In this document: positions 1 through 7,600 of the stretch, in pieces
How positions within the stretch are numbered: the stretch's first letter is position 1
How the letters are laid out: every line of letters starts with the position of its first letter
Assembly: GCA_946631535.1 (NCBI GenBank)
Contig: CAMPAF010000136.1
Span: 1 to 7,718, forward strand
Length of the DNA stretch: 7,718 bases
Reading direction: 5' to 3'
Source of the DNA: an uncultured Verrucomicrobiota bacterium
GTDB lineage: Bacteria > Verrucomicrobiota > Kiritimatiellia > RFP12 > UBA1067
Translations under genes and position numbers: made by a program
Notes under the pieces: generated by a model
Database searches by the model: none
Seen by the model: only the letters and a program-made list of their open reading frames with translations
What the model was told of the DNA's origin: nothing

Positions 1-502
1 TGCCGGTGGCGCCCCGCGTCAGGAAGCAGAGCAACGTCCCGCTCACCGCTTCATCAGGCAGGGGCGAGGTCAAGCCCTCGTAGCGGACCCAACCGTCCGT
101 ATTGGGCTCGTTGCTGGCCACGGGATACGCATACGCGGCGGAGAGCCATTTGCCGTTGGCGTCCGACCAGTCCAACGAGACAGAGGGCAGGATCGTCTTT
201 CCGTTCTTCACGACCTTGCCCGCCTTCACCCAACACCCGAACCGGTACACGGCGCCGCCCTCGAGGGCGATGCGCTGCCCCGGGAAAGAGTAGGATCGCG
301 GATCGTAATTCTCGCCTACCATGCCCTTCGAGCCGCCCCGCCCTGCGCCGTCCTCCACGCGCCACTTCGTCCGGGGAACGCGCCAGTGCCGGGCGCCCTC
401 CTCGAAATCGAGGTTGGACGGCACGGACGGCAGCTTGGTCGCGGCAGGCGCTGCGCCCTGTGCGCAAACGGCGAGACACAGACCCGCAAGGAATTTCGAC
501 AT
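1..502 (-). CDS. Exported protein with N-terminal CBM4/9-like carbohydrate-binding domain (3' end cut by window edge)
   Basis: Reading from the ATG at 502-500, this minus-strand frame stays open for 167 codons to the window edge, so the C-terminal part is missing. Residues 1 to about 20 (MSKFLAGLCLAVCAQGAAPA) form a signal peptide with an Ala-rich cleavage region, so the product is exported. From residue 30 it follows the pattern of CBM4/9-like jelly-roll modules: NLDFEEGARHW at 30-40, a Gly-rich turn GAGRGGSKGM at 52-61, PGQRIALEGGAVYRFGCWVKAG at 74-95, DANGKWL at 114-120 and DGWVRYEGLTSPLP at 136-149. These modules bind polysaccharide or oligosaccharide and usually sit in front of a glycoside hydrolase or a surface-binding protein; which one applies cannot be seen here. 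It follows the LVIVD gene by 25 bp, so it is probably the third gene of the GH51 operon. A GTG codon directly before the ATG (505-503) is an alternative start. The frame and export signal are firm; the fold assignment comes from pattern recognition. Confidence 0.82.
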   Translation of the reverse strand, partial: MSKFLAGLCLAVCAQGAAPAATKLPSVPSNLDFEEGARHWRVPRTKWRVEDGAGRGGSKGMVGENYDPRSYSFPGQRIALEGGAVYRFGCWVKAGKVVKNGKTILPSVSLDWSDANGKWLSAAYAYPVASNEPNTDGWVRYEGLTSPLPDEAVSGTLLCFLTRGATG

Positions 503-517
503 CACTTTGACACTCCC
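503..517 (-). promoter_or_regulatory. Ribosome binding site of the CBM-like gene
   Basis: The 25-bp gap after the LVIVD stop contains GGGAG at 517-513 on the minus strand, 10 nt before the ATG at 502 and 7 nt before the in-frame GTG at 505. It is the only Shine-Dalgarno-like stretch in the gap. No hairpin or T-run terminator fits here, which supports read-through from the LVIVD gene. Confidence 0.55.
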
Positions 518-527
518 GACTTGTTGG

Positions 528-2624
528 CTATTTCTGCAGCAGCACGCCCTGGTGCCCGCAGGGGATGATGACCTTCCCCTTGTGGAAGGCGGCGATGTCG
601 GGATTGCCGGACACCTTCCAGTGTTTCAGGAACAAAGGCTTCTCAGGGTCGGCGAAGTCGTAGAGCGCCACCTCGCGCTTGATGCGGCACGTCTTAACCA
701 CAAGCGTGCCGTTCGGGTCCTTGCGCGGGATGCCGCTCATCTGGGGCCCTGGCAACGGCTTCACATTCCAGCGCGAATGGTCGGGCGGATCGCCCTGGTT
801 CGGCGCGATGAACATGTAACCCGGTCCCTTCGTCGCGAGCGCCCGGCTGTCGTCGAACCGGCAGATGCCGTTGCTCAGCGAGATGTAGTTGTACTTCGTG
901 ATGGTCGAGACACACGCTTTCGGACGCGCGAGGAGATCGATCCACGTGATGTTGTTGTTCGCGCTGTTGTACGCGATGTACTGACCACCGCCGATAGGCG
1001 CGTCCATCATGTACTTGTCCCAGCCAGGACACTTCCCGAAGCGGCAGAGGTCCTTCGGATGCGCGATGTCGGAGATGTCGAACAGACGGCTCCCGCCGTT
1101 GCGCGAGGACAGCACCAGATGGTCGCGGTTCGCAATCCACACGCAGAGAGCCACGTTGTGGGCGGGGCCGATTTGCGGCAGGCGGCCGATCTCGCGGAAA
1201 CCGGTCGGGCCGTCCAGCTCGTAGAACCCGAAGCCGGCCAGCCCCTCCGCCGTGTAGAGGCGCTTGCCGTCCACCTGCACGTCGAAGACGCGCGGACGCC
1301 CGGCCAGCTCGCCGATCTTCTCGAAGCCCCCTTCCGGCTTCACCTTCAGCACATGCAGCCCCGCGTCGCCGCAGGCCGCGTACACCACATCGCCTGCCAC
1401 CGCCACGGCGCGCGCCTGGCCGGGCTTGGACGGCTTCCACACCCAGAACTCCTTCTCGTCCGTGGGATACGGCTCGCGGAACGAGGCGTTCGCGGGCAAC
1501 ACGCCCTGGTCGAACGTCTCCTGCGCCGCACACTTCGCGGGCAGCACAACGAGCCCGCAGCCCATTCCGGCCACGTACACGCATCCGTTGCCCACGGCCA
1601 CGGAGCCGATGCAGCAGCTGGGCTTTCCTGATTGACCAGCCTCCGGCGACGTCCAGCGGTCCGCCACCTTCGGAGCCGCGGGGTTGGAGCAGTCGACGGC
1701 GAAGAGGCCGTTGTGCGTGGCTGCGCAGAACACGATGTCCGAGTTCGCGCTCGTGCGCGGGGTCCACATGTCAAGTCCGCGCTCGTACATGGGCGGGTAG
1801 TCCGCGCGCCCCACACGCTTCGGATGCGTGGGGTCGGACACGTCGAAGATGTCGAGGCCGTGTCCGCATCCCGCCCCGCGTCCCGCCCCGCCGTAGAGAC
1901 GCAGCGTCTCCGAGTCTACGCCATTGAACGGCAGCGTCGCGGGGTCGCGATGCTTCGCGTGGTGCCCGGTGGCGGCGTAGAGGTACTTCCCCTTCAACCA
2001 CACGCCGTCGCCATATCCCCAGAGATCCTCGTAAGCCACCTGCCGGATGTTCTTCATGTCGCGCGCGTCGAACACGGTGAGCTTTCCCGAACCCCAGTCA
2101 CCGGAATAGACGTAGCCGTCGCGGTACTTCACGCTCTGCGACTCGTCCGTCTTGCGCATGGCGATGTGCGCGGGATTGTCGGGATCGGAGACATCGATGA
2201 ACTCCACGCCGTTCTGCCGCTGGCCGAGGAAAACCACGTCGCCCGCCACGTCCACGCCGGTCGCGAGCTCGCAGCAGTCGAAGCGTGAGCGGACGCGCGG
2301 ATGCGCGGGGTCGGTGGCGTCGATGATCCACAGCCCCGCCTCGCGCGCGGAGACGTACGCCATGCCGTTGCGCACCGCGATCTGCCGCACGTAGGCCAGA
2401 CCGTCAATGTGCCCCAGCATCTTCGGCCTGAGCGGCTCCGATACGTCGAACACGTAGAAGTCAGGTCCGCCGCCCACATAGAGACGATTGCCGTCCAGAC
2501 ACACCGCCATCATCTTGGACTCTGTCCCCTCCACCTTCACGGGGTTGCCGAACACGGCCCCATTTGCCGCCGAGGCGGCAAGCGCGCAACCGCACGCCAG
2601 AACCATTATGGTTTCTTTCATCAT
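528..2624 (-). CDS. Exported LVIVD-repeat beta-propeller protein, function unknown
   Basis: Starting at the ATG at 2624, the product has 698 residues and ends at TAG 530-528. A longer frame opens with TTG at 2639, but that codon lies upstream of the AAGGAG site, so 2624 (or the adjacent ATG at 2621) is preferred. Residues 1 to about 22 form a signal peptide (MKETIMVLACGCALAASAANG core). The rest repeats a short strand motif of the type 'GLxIFDVSDPxxPxxV', the hallmark of LVIVD proteins (PF08309-like). Copies begin near residues 55, 97, 139, 181, 256, 306, 357, 422, 464, 511, 558 and 651; the first four are spaced 42 residues apart. GLDIFDVSDPTHPKRVG (256-272) and GVEFIDVSDPDNP (139-151) are the clearest. 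Twelve blade-like units suggest two propellers in tandem. Between units 4 and 5 lies a His/Gly/Cys-rich insertion. The mature part has 19 cysteines. No biochemical role is established for this family; the tight coupling to the GH51 gene suggests a binding or scaffold role in arabinoside use. The gene call is firm, the function unknown. Confidence 0.9.
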   Translation of the reverse strand: MMKETIMVLACGCALAASAANGAVFGNPVKVEGTESKMMAVCLDGNRLYVGGGPDFYVFDVSEPLRPKMLGHIDGLAYVRQIAVRNGMAYVSAREAGLWIIDATDPAHPRVRSRFDCCELATGVDVAGDVVFLGQRQNGVEFIDVSDPDNPAHIAMRKTDESQSVKYRDGYVYSGDWGSGKLTVFDARDMKNIRQVAYEDLWGYGDGVWLKGKYLYAATGHHAKHRDPATLPFNGVDSETLRLYGGAGRGAGCGHGLDIFDVSDPTHPKRVGRADYPPMYERGLDMWTPRTSANSDIVFCAATHNGLFAVDCSNPAAPKVADRWTSPEAGQSGKPSCCIGSVAVGNGCVYVAGMGCGLVVLPAKCAAQETFDQGVLPANASFREPYPTDEKEFWVWKPSKPGQARAVAVAGDVVYAACGDAGLHVLKVKPEGGFEKIGELAGRPRVFDVQVDGKRLYTAEGLAGFGFYELDGPTGFREIGRLPQIGPAHNVALCVWIANRDHLVLSSRNGGSRLFDISDIAHPKDLCRFGKCPGWDKYMMDAPIGGGQYIAYNSANNNITWIDLLARPKACVSTITKYNYISLSNGICRFDDSRALATKGPGYMFIAPNQGDPPDHSRWNVKPLPGPQMSGIPRKDPNGTLVVKTCRIKREVALYDFADPEKPLFLKHWKVSGNPDIAAFHKGKVIIPCGHQGVLLQK
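1857..1967 (-). other. His/Gly/Cys-rich insertion between propeller units 4 and 5 of the LVIVD protein
   Basis: Encodes residues about 220-256 of the LVIVD protein, running from GHHAKHR (220-226) to GCGHG (252-256), just before the fifth repeat strand. The gap between repeat strands 4 and 5 is about 75 residues instead of 42. Four His and one Cys in glycine-rich surroundings resemble a metal-binding or active-site loop. The composition is seen directly; a metal site is inference. Confidence 0.4.
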
Positions 2625-2635
2625 TTTATCTCCTT
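2619..2635 (-). promoter_or_regulatory. Translational coupling site: RBS inside the GH51 end, ATGA overlap
   Basis: The last GH51 codons read AAG GAG ATA AAA TGA. AAGGAG (2635-2630) is a strong Shine-Dalgarno match, 5 nt before the ATG at 2624 and 8 nt before a second in-frame ATG at 2621. The GH51 stop TGA (2623-2621) overlaps the first ATG as ATGA and the second as TGATG. Either start lets a ribosome finishing GH51 restart on the LVIVD gene, which argues for linked synthesis of the two proteins. Confidence 0.85.
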
Positions 2636-4645
2636 GCAAATTCGCAGCACGCAGAACGAGAACGGCGGCAGGTGCAGCTCCATGGTCTTGCCGCCGGTGA
2701 AGAGCAGTTCGTCCTTCCTAGGCACGACGCGCTTCGGCTCCTCGGGCGTGTTCTTCGCGCCCGGCTCGCCGCACATCATCTCGCGCGCCACCTTTCCGGC
2801 GGGAATCGGCACGTCGAACGTGAGCGTCACGGGACACGCCTCTGGCGCGGCGTTCACGAGCTTCACCACGAGCTCGTCGCCCGCAAGCCCCGCGCCAGCG
2901 TGGAACGACGTCACGTCGATCGCCTCAGCCTTCGGATTGAACGGCCCCTTCTCGCGGTCCCAGCCGGCCGGCTGGCGCGTAGTCAGCTTCGGGTAGGTAA
3001 CGGGCACGACGCGGTCGGGGCGGTTGTGCGTGAACATCTTCTCCGCGTAGTAGGTGGGGTTGCCGCAGACGGCGTCCGTCGTCACGTCGAGGAGCGAGAA
3101 CCCGTCGCGCGGCGCGCCCCGCCGGCGCGCGAGCGGCGCATAGGCCACCATCTTCACCACGTCGCTGTTCTTCTCGATGCCGATGCGGAACGCCGCCTCG
3201 GCGAGCGACACGTAGAGTCCGTCGATCCAGTCGGGTCGGATGTCGCGCGTACCCCACTCGCCGATGTACACCGGCACGTGGTCGCGCGGATAGGAGTCGT
3301 AGCGGTCCGCATGGTTGAGCCAGTAGCTCGGCGAGGCGTACATGTGTTCGTCCGCGAAGTCCACCTCGCCCTTCCGGATCTCGGCCCAGCTCTCCTTGCC
3401 GCGCGGCGGGTCGCGGATCACGTGCGGGTCGATGGCGGCGATCACCTTGAGGTCGGGATGCACGGCCTTCACGCCGGCCGCGAGCGGGTAGAAGCGCGAG
3501 TAGTACTCCTTGCCCCAGTTCTCGTTGCCGATGCCGATTGTCTTGAGCGGGAACGGCGCGGGGTGCCCCATCTTCGCGCGGAGCGCGCCCCACGTCGTGT
3601 TCGTGGGACCGCGGATGAACTCCACCGCGTCGAGCATGTTCGTGACGAGCCAGCCGAGGTTCTCCTTCGGGAAGAGCTTCGAGTTGCGGAACTGGCACGT
3701 GCGCCCGCCGATGAAGACGGGGAGCGGCTCAGCGCCGATGTCCTCGCAGAAGACGAAGTACTCGTAGAAACCAAGGCCCACGTTCTGGTAGTAGCCCCAG
3801 ATGTTCCAGAGCGGTTGGCGCGTCTCGGGAGCGCCCACGGTGCGCTTCCAGTCGAACCACCCCGCATAGTCGCAGCTCTCCAGCATGCACCCGCCGGGGA
3901 AACGGAAGTTGGCGGGCTTGAGGTCGGCGATCAGCTGCGCGATGTCCTCCCGGAGGCCGTGTCCCTTGAACGTCTTCGCCGGCATGAGGCTCACGTAGTC
4001 GATCTCCGCCGTGCCCGCCTTCGCGGCGAGAATCAGCAGGTGCGCCTTCTTCGCAGACGCCTTCGGCGTGACGGTGGCGGCGAACTTCCGCCATGTCTCC
4101 TTCGGATGGAAATGCTTCTCGCAGAGGATCTTGTTGTCCGCCGATTCCACGCGCACGATGAGCGGCACGTCGCCGCGCGCGTAGAGCGAGAGGCTGAGCG
4201 GCACGCCGCCCTTCACGTCCATCTCGCCCATCGGACCAGTGTTGCGCACGCCCGCGAACGGCGCGAACGCCTCGATGCGCAGATAGGCGGGCGTGTCCGC
4301 CCTGAGCGGCTTCGCGTACTGGAGCGTGAAGCGCCCCATCCCCGTGCGGCGGCAGTCCGCCGTCCAGCCAGGGATGCCCAAATCGGTCGGACCCTTCAGC
4401 CGCTTCTCGAACCCGTCGTCGCTCGGCGCAGGACGGAACTCGAAGCCCCGATTCCACACAAGCTCGGGATAGAGGCAACCGTCCACGGAGAACGCGATGT
4501 CCTCCAGAAAGATGCCCCAGAGCGACGCCGGCACCTCGTGCCCCGGCTTCGACACCGCCACGTCCACTTTGACCGCTGATGCGGCGAAACTGCACGCCAC
4601 TGCTGCCGTCAGCGAGACGGCGGCTTTAAACGATCTTGCTTTCAT
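2621..4645 (-). CDS. GH51 alpha-L-arabinofuranosidase, exported
   Basis: This 674-residue enzyme is predicted to remove terminal alpha-L-arabinofuranosyl groups from arabinan, arabinoxylan or arabino-oligosaccharides (EC 3.2.1.55) by a retaining mechanism. Residues 1-24 form a signal peptide ending ASA. GH51 hallmarks follow: GIFLEDIAFSVDGCLYPELV (44-63), NRGFEF (65-70), a CBM-like beta-sandwich at about 75-222, RFPGGCMLESCDYAGWFDW (248-266), GLGFYEYFVFCEDIGAEPL (290-308), GIGNENWGKEYY (371-382) with acid/base Glu375, DEHMY (432-436) and VYIGEWGT (459-466) with nucleophile Glu463. The C-terminal beta domain (about 545-674) ends in LHLPPFSFCVLRI. The length matches bacterial GH51 enzymes that carry an inserted CBM. 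The Trp-containing loop common after 'YAPL' in GH51 is replaced (see findings). The start at 4645 fits the signal peptide, but no Shine-Dalgarno precedes it; an extended -10 sequence does. The gene overlaps the following LVIVD gene by 4 bp. Family assignment is very sure; the exact substrate is not. Confidence 0.95.
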   Translation of the reverse strand: MKARSFKAAVSLTAAVACSFAASAVKVDVAVSKPGHEVPASLWGIFLEDIAFSVDGCLYPELVWNRGFEFRPAPSDDGFEKRLKGPTDLGIPGWTADCRRTGMGRFTLQYAKPLRADTPAYLRIEAFAPFAGVRNTGPMGEMDVKGGVPLSLSLYARGDVPLIVRVESADNKILCEKHFHPKETWRKFAATVTPKASAKKAHLLILAAKAGTAEIDYVSLMPAKTFKGHGLREDIAQLIADLKPANFRFPGGCMLESCDYAGWFDWKRTVGAPETRQPLWNIWGYYQNVGLGFYEYFVFCEDIGAEPLPVFIGGRTCQFRNSKLFPKENLGWLVTNMLDAVEFIRGPTNTTWGALRAKMGHPAPFPLKTIGIGNENWGKEYYSRFYPLAAGVKAVHPDLKVIAAIDPHVIRDPPRGKESWAEIRKGEVDFADEHMYASPSYWLNHADRYDSYPRDHVPVYIGEWGTRDIRPDWIDGLYVSLAEAAFRIGIEKNSDVVKMVAYAPLARRRGAPRDGFSLLDVTTDAVCGNPTYYAEKMFTHNRPDRVVPVTYPKLTTRQPAGWDREKGPFNPKAEAIDVTSFHAGAGLAGDELVVKLVNAAPEACPVTLTFDVPIPAGKVAREMMCGEPGAKNTPEEPKRVVPRKDELLFTGGKTMELHLPPFSFCVLRICKEIK

Positions 4646-4660
4646 GCGGAAAGTATATCA
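4646..4660 (-). promoter_or_regulatory. Extended -10 promoter candidate giving a leaderless GH51 mRNA
   Basis: The 19-bp gap between the giant repeat gene and GH51 is AT-rich in an otherwise GC-rich window. It contains TGATATACT (4660-4652), which fits the extended -10 pattern TGnTATAAT with one mismatch. Exactly six bases separate the hexamer from the ATG at 4645, so the usual +1 position would be the A of the start codon. No Shine-Dalgarno is present and no good -35 is seen (best nearby is TTCATC). The motif is seen directly; promoter activity is inferred from sigma-70 rules. Confidence 0.5.
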
Positions 4661-4664
4661 AAAA

Positions 4665-7600
4665 CTAGCGGATGATGAAGGTGGCGCCGAGCTTGTCGAC
4701 GCGCAGGACGAGGTTGTCGCCCGACCGTTTCAGGCGCGCGTCGAAGCCCTTCGGGAGCGTAATTCCCACAGGGTCGAGCGTGAGGTTCCTCACGTTGGCT
4801 GTCGGCGCGAGCTTGCCCAGCGTCACGACCATGGCGGCGGAATATGTGCCTCCAGCCGTGCGCACGACGGCCGCGCCCTCCGCCGGCGTCGAGACTATGC
4901 CGGCCTGCGCGCCGCTCCCCAGCACTAGCGTCGCGCCGTCCGCCAGCGCCATCGCGTTGGTGGCGACCACGTTCGCGCCGATCTGAAGCGTGGCGTCGCT
5001 GCCGACCGAAATCGCGGCCGGGCCGCCCACGGCATCGTACGTCGCCGTGCCGGTCCCCGTGACGGCGAGCGTGCCGGGGCCGCCGACCAGATTGATGTTT
5101 GTCACGGTGTGGCCGCCGGGCTCGACGGTCAGGGTCGCGCCGGCCTCCACGTTCACGACACGATCGGCGTGGTTCGTGCCCTTGTCGAAGCCCATGTTCG
5201 CCGTCGCCGCGATGGTCGCCGACGCGTTGTCCTTCACGAGGAAATACGCGCCGTCCGGGCTGCGTACGCCGCGCGCGCCGATCTCATAGCGCGGCACGTA
5301 GAGGATGGTCGCGCCGGCGGCGGTCTTGACCAGCCCGCCCGCGCGCAGGATTCCCGCGTCCGCACTGCTCCACCCGATGTGGTTGGTTCCTCTGTCAAAC
5401 GCCCAGCTCGCGACGATCGTGAAGTCGTTCGCCACCTCAAGCGTGCCGTTGACGAGGATGAAGCCGCGGTCCCATCCGATCTCGAACGTGTTGAAGCGCG
5501 CCGTCGCACCGTCCTGGACGTCGAGGATGCGGTTCCAGCCCGTCTGTCCGCCGGTATACGACGTGCCCGTCAGCGTGCTACCGGGCGTGACGACGAGCGG
5601 CCAGTTGCGATCCGCCTGCCTTGGATACTTCCAGCCGCTCGTGAACGCGACGTTACCGGTGAACGTGCGGTTGTGGACACTCGCGAACGTGTCGTCGCCG
5701 GGCGTCGTGGCCGTCGCCCCGCCGGCGAAGTCCAGCACGCCTTCCAGGCTCACGTTGTACGCCTCGGTGAATTCCACCCGGCATTCGAACCGGTTCGCGG
5801 CCGCGCCTGCGGCCGTCACGCTGTAGAGCGTGAGCGCGTTGGTGGTCGCCGCGTCGGGATTCGCCACGGTCACCGCGCCCGCGCCGCCGAGCACGAGGCT
5901 GCTGCACGCCGCCGGCACGTCCAGCGTCACGGAGAGGGCCGCGTCGTTCGCGAACTCCACGACGGCGCCGGGCGTGGAGACGGGCGCCGATTCGCCTGTC
6001 GTGCCGTTGTGCGACCAGTTCGCCGCGTCCGACCACCGGCCGCCGTCGGGGCCGACCCACACGAAGCTGTCGACGTAGGAAAGCTCGCCGTCGTCGGAAA
6101 GGACCAGCCGCCCGGCCGTGGTGGTGAAGTGGCCGGCCTCTTCCGCCGTGAGGCCCTTCGCGACCACCCGTTCGTCCGTAGTGCGCGGCTCAACCGTGAC
6201 GATCGCGCCATCCGCGAACACGTAGGTTCCCGCGTGCCAGCTCGCGCCGTCGGCGAGGGTCACGGCCCCGTTCACACGGAACGTGCCGCCCGTCGCGTCG
6301 TTTGCGAACGTCACGCCGTCCTCGATCTCCAGCGTCGCGCCGGCACGCAGCTCCACGAGGCCGGTGCCCAGCTGGTTGGAGCTCTTCACGCGGAGCGTGC
6401 CCTCCTCCACCACCGTGCCGCCGGTGTACTTCTTCACGAAGCCGGTCTTGGAGGCGAGGTCGCCGTCCTGCATCACGAGCGTGCCCGCGCCGACCTTGCG
6501 CAGCTTGCCGCCGCCCGCACGCACGGACGTGCCGAACGTGACGGTGCGCGCGGTCCCAGACTCGTCCTCGGTATTGATGGTGATCGTGCGGTCGCTCAGG
6601 CTCAGGCCGTGGAAGTCGGTTCCGTCGCCCGCGAAGTCGGTGAGGATGCCGAAGTCGTCCGCCGCGCGGATCGTCGTGTTGGCGTCGAACGTCATGGGCT
6701 GGTAGGAGGTGTCGGTGAAGAGAAGCCCGCCGGAGCCGATGACGAGCGTGGTGACGTATTCGCACAGATGGCCGTACCGGCGCTTCTCGACCCGGTTGGC
6801 ATGCAGCGTGCCGGTGCTGCCGGAGCGCCCCAGGCGGGACACCCCGCTGTCGTTTAGGCTGACGATGTGCACGTACAGCCCGTCGATCACGAGCGTGCCC
6901 TTGCACGCGAAGTCACCCTTGTTCCAGCCCATCTCCATCGTCGTGAAGTGCGCGCGCCCCCCGGCCTCTATCTGCAGGATGCTCAGATAATTCCCTTGCG
7001 TGCCGGTGAACTTCTTGCCTGTCACGGAAGTTCCGGATGGTATGACCCATGGGCGTTCCCACGCATTGTTCGGCGCCCCCGGCACCGTCCAGTCCTGGGT
7101 GAACGTGAAGGTGCCGTCGAGCGTGCGGCGGCGCACGTCGGTGAAGTCGCTCCGCAGCGAGGGATCGGGGTACGTGGCCGTCGCGCCGCCGGGGAAGCGG
7201 ACGGCGGCGTTCGCATTGTCGACGAGGTAGGTGCCCGCGAACGTCACGGCGTTGGAGAAGGTCTGGACGCTGGACGACCCGTTGACCACGTTCGGAATCC
7301 CCGTGAACGGATTGCCGCAGATCGTGAACGCGCCCGCGCCCGGCTCGAACTGGACGACGGCCTGCCCGAGGTTCGCGAGGTCGTTGGAGACGACCCCGCC
7401 CGCGCCAGCGAAGACAAGCGGGTCGCCGGCCGCGGGCGGCACGGACGGCACGGCGCCGCTCAGGCGCCGCCAGTTCGCGAGCGTCGAGAACTTCGCGTCC
7501 CCGCCCGCGCCCGTCCAGACGTACGCGGAGCTCTTGGCCACCGTGATCCGCGCGGCGACGCAGAGGTTCGACACGCCCGACCGCTCCGGCTCGAAGGCGG

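Noticed and set aside
10..54. Lipoprotein signal in the CBM-like, LVIVD or GH51 leaders
   Set aside because: Each leader has a Cys in its hydrophobic part (for example LAVC, VLAC, AVAC), but none is a good lipobox and type I cleavage sites (for example ASA) fit better. Not excluded for the LVIVD protein.
54..479. 141-codon minus-strand open frame at the left end
   Set aside because: It overlaps the CBM-like gene in another frame and gives an Arg-rich product. The frame starting at 502 has a signal peptide, a ribosome binding site and a recognisable domain.
503..527. Terminator or separate promoter between the LVIVD and CBM-like genes
   Set aside because: The 25-bp gap has no stable inverted repeat with a T-run, and no -10/-35 pair is visible on the minus strand.
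321..1631. 436-codon plus-strand open frame opposite the LVIVD gene
   Set aside because: Its product is rich in Arg, His, Val and Ala with no domain pattern, and it lies opposite a clearly repeated LVIVD sequence. High GC in third codon positions suppresses stops on the opposite strand.
2625..2639. TTG at 2639 as the LVIVD start
   Set aside because: It lies upstream of and across the AAGGAG site and would put charged residues ahead of the signal peptide. The ATGs at 2624 and 2621 are correctly spaced from that site.
2564..4579. 671-codon plus-strand open frame opposite the GH51 gene
   Set aside because: It is long, but the opposite strand encodes an unmistakable GH51 enzyme with both catalytic motifs. 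The plus-strand product is low-complexity Arg/His/Glu/Val sequence, a typical GC shadow.
5109..6857. 582-codon plus-strand open frame opposite the giant repeat gene
   Set aside because: Arg/Val/Ala/His-rich with no recognisable motif, and it mirrors a minus-strand gene with clear internal repeats.
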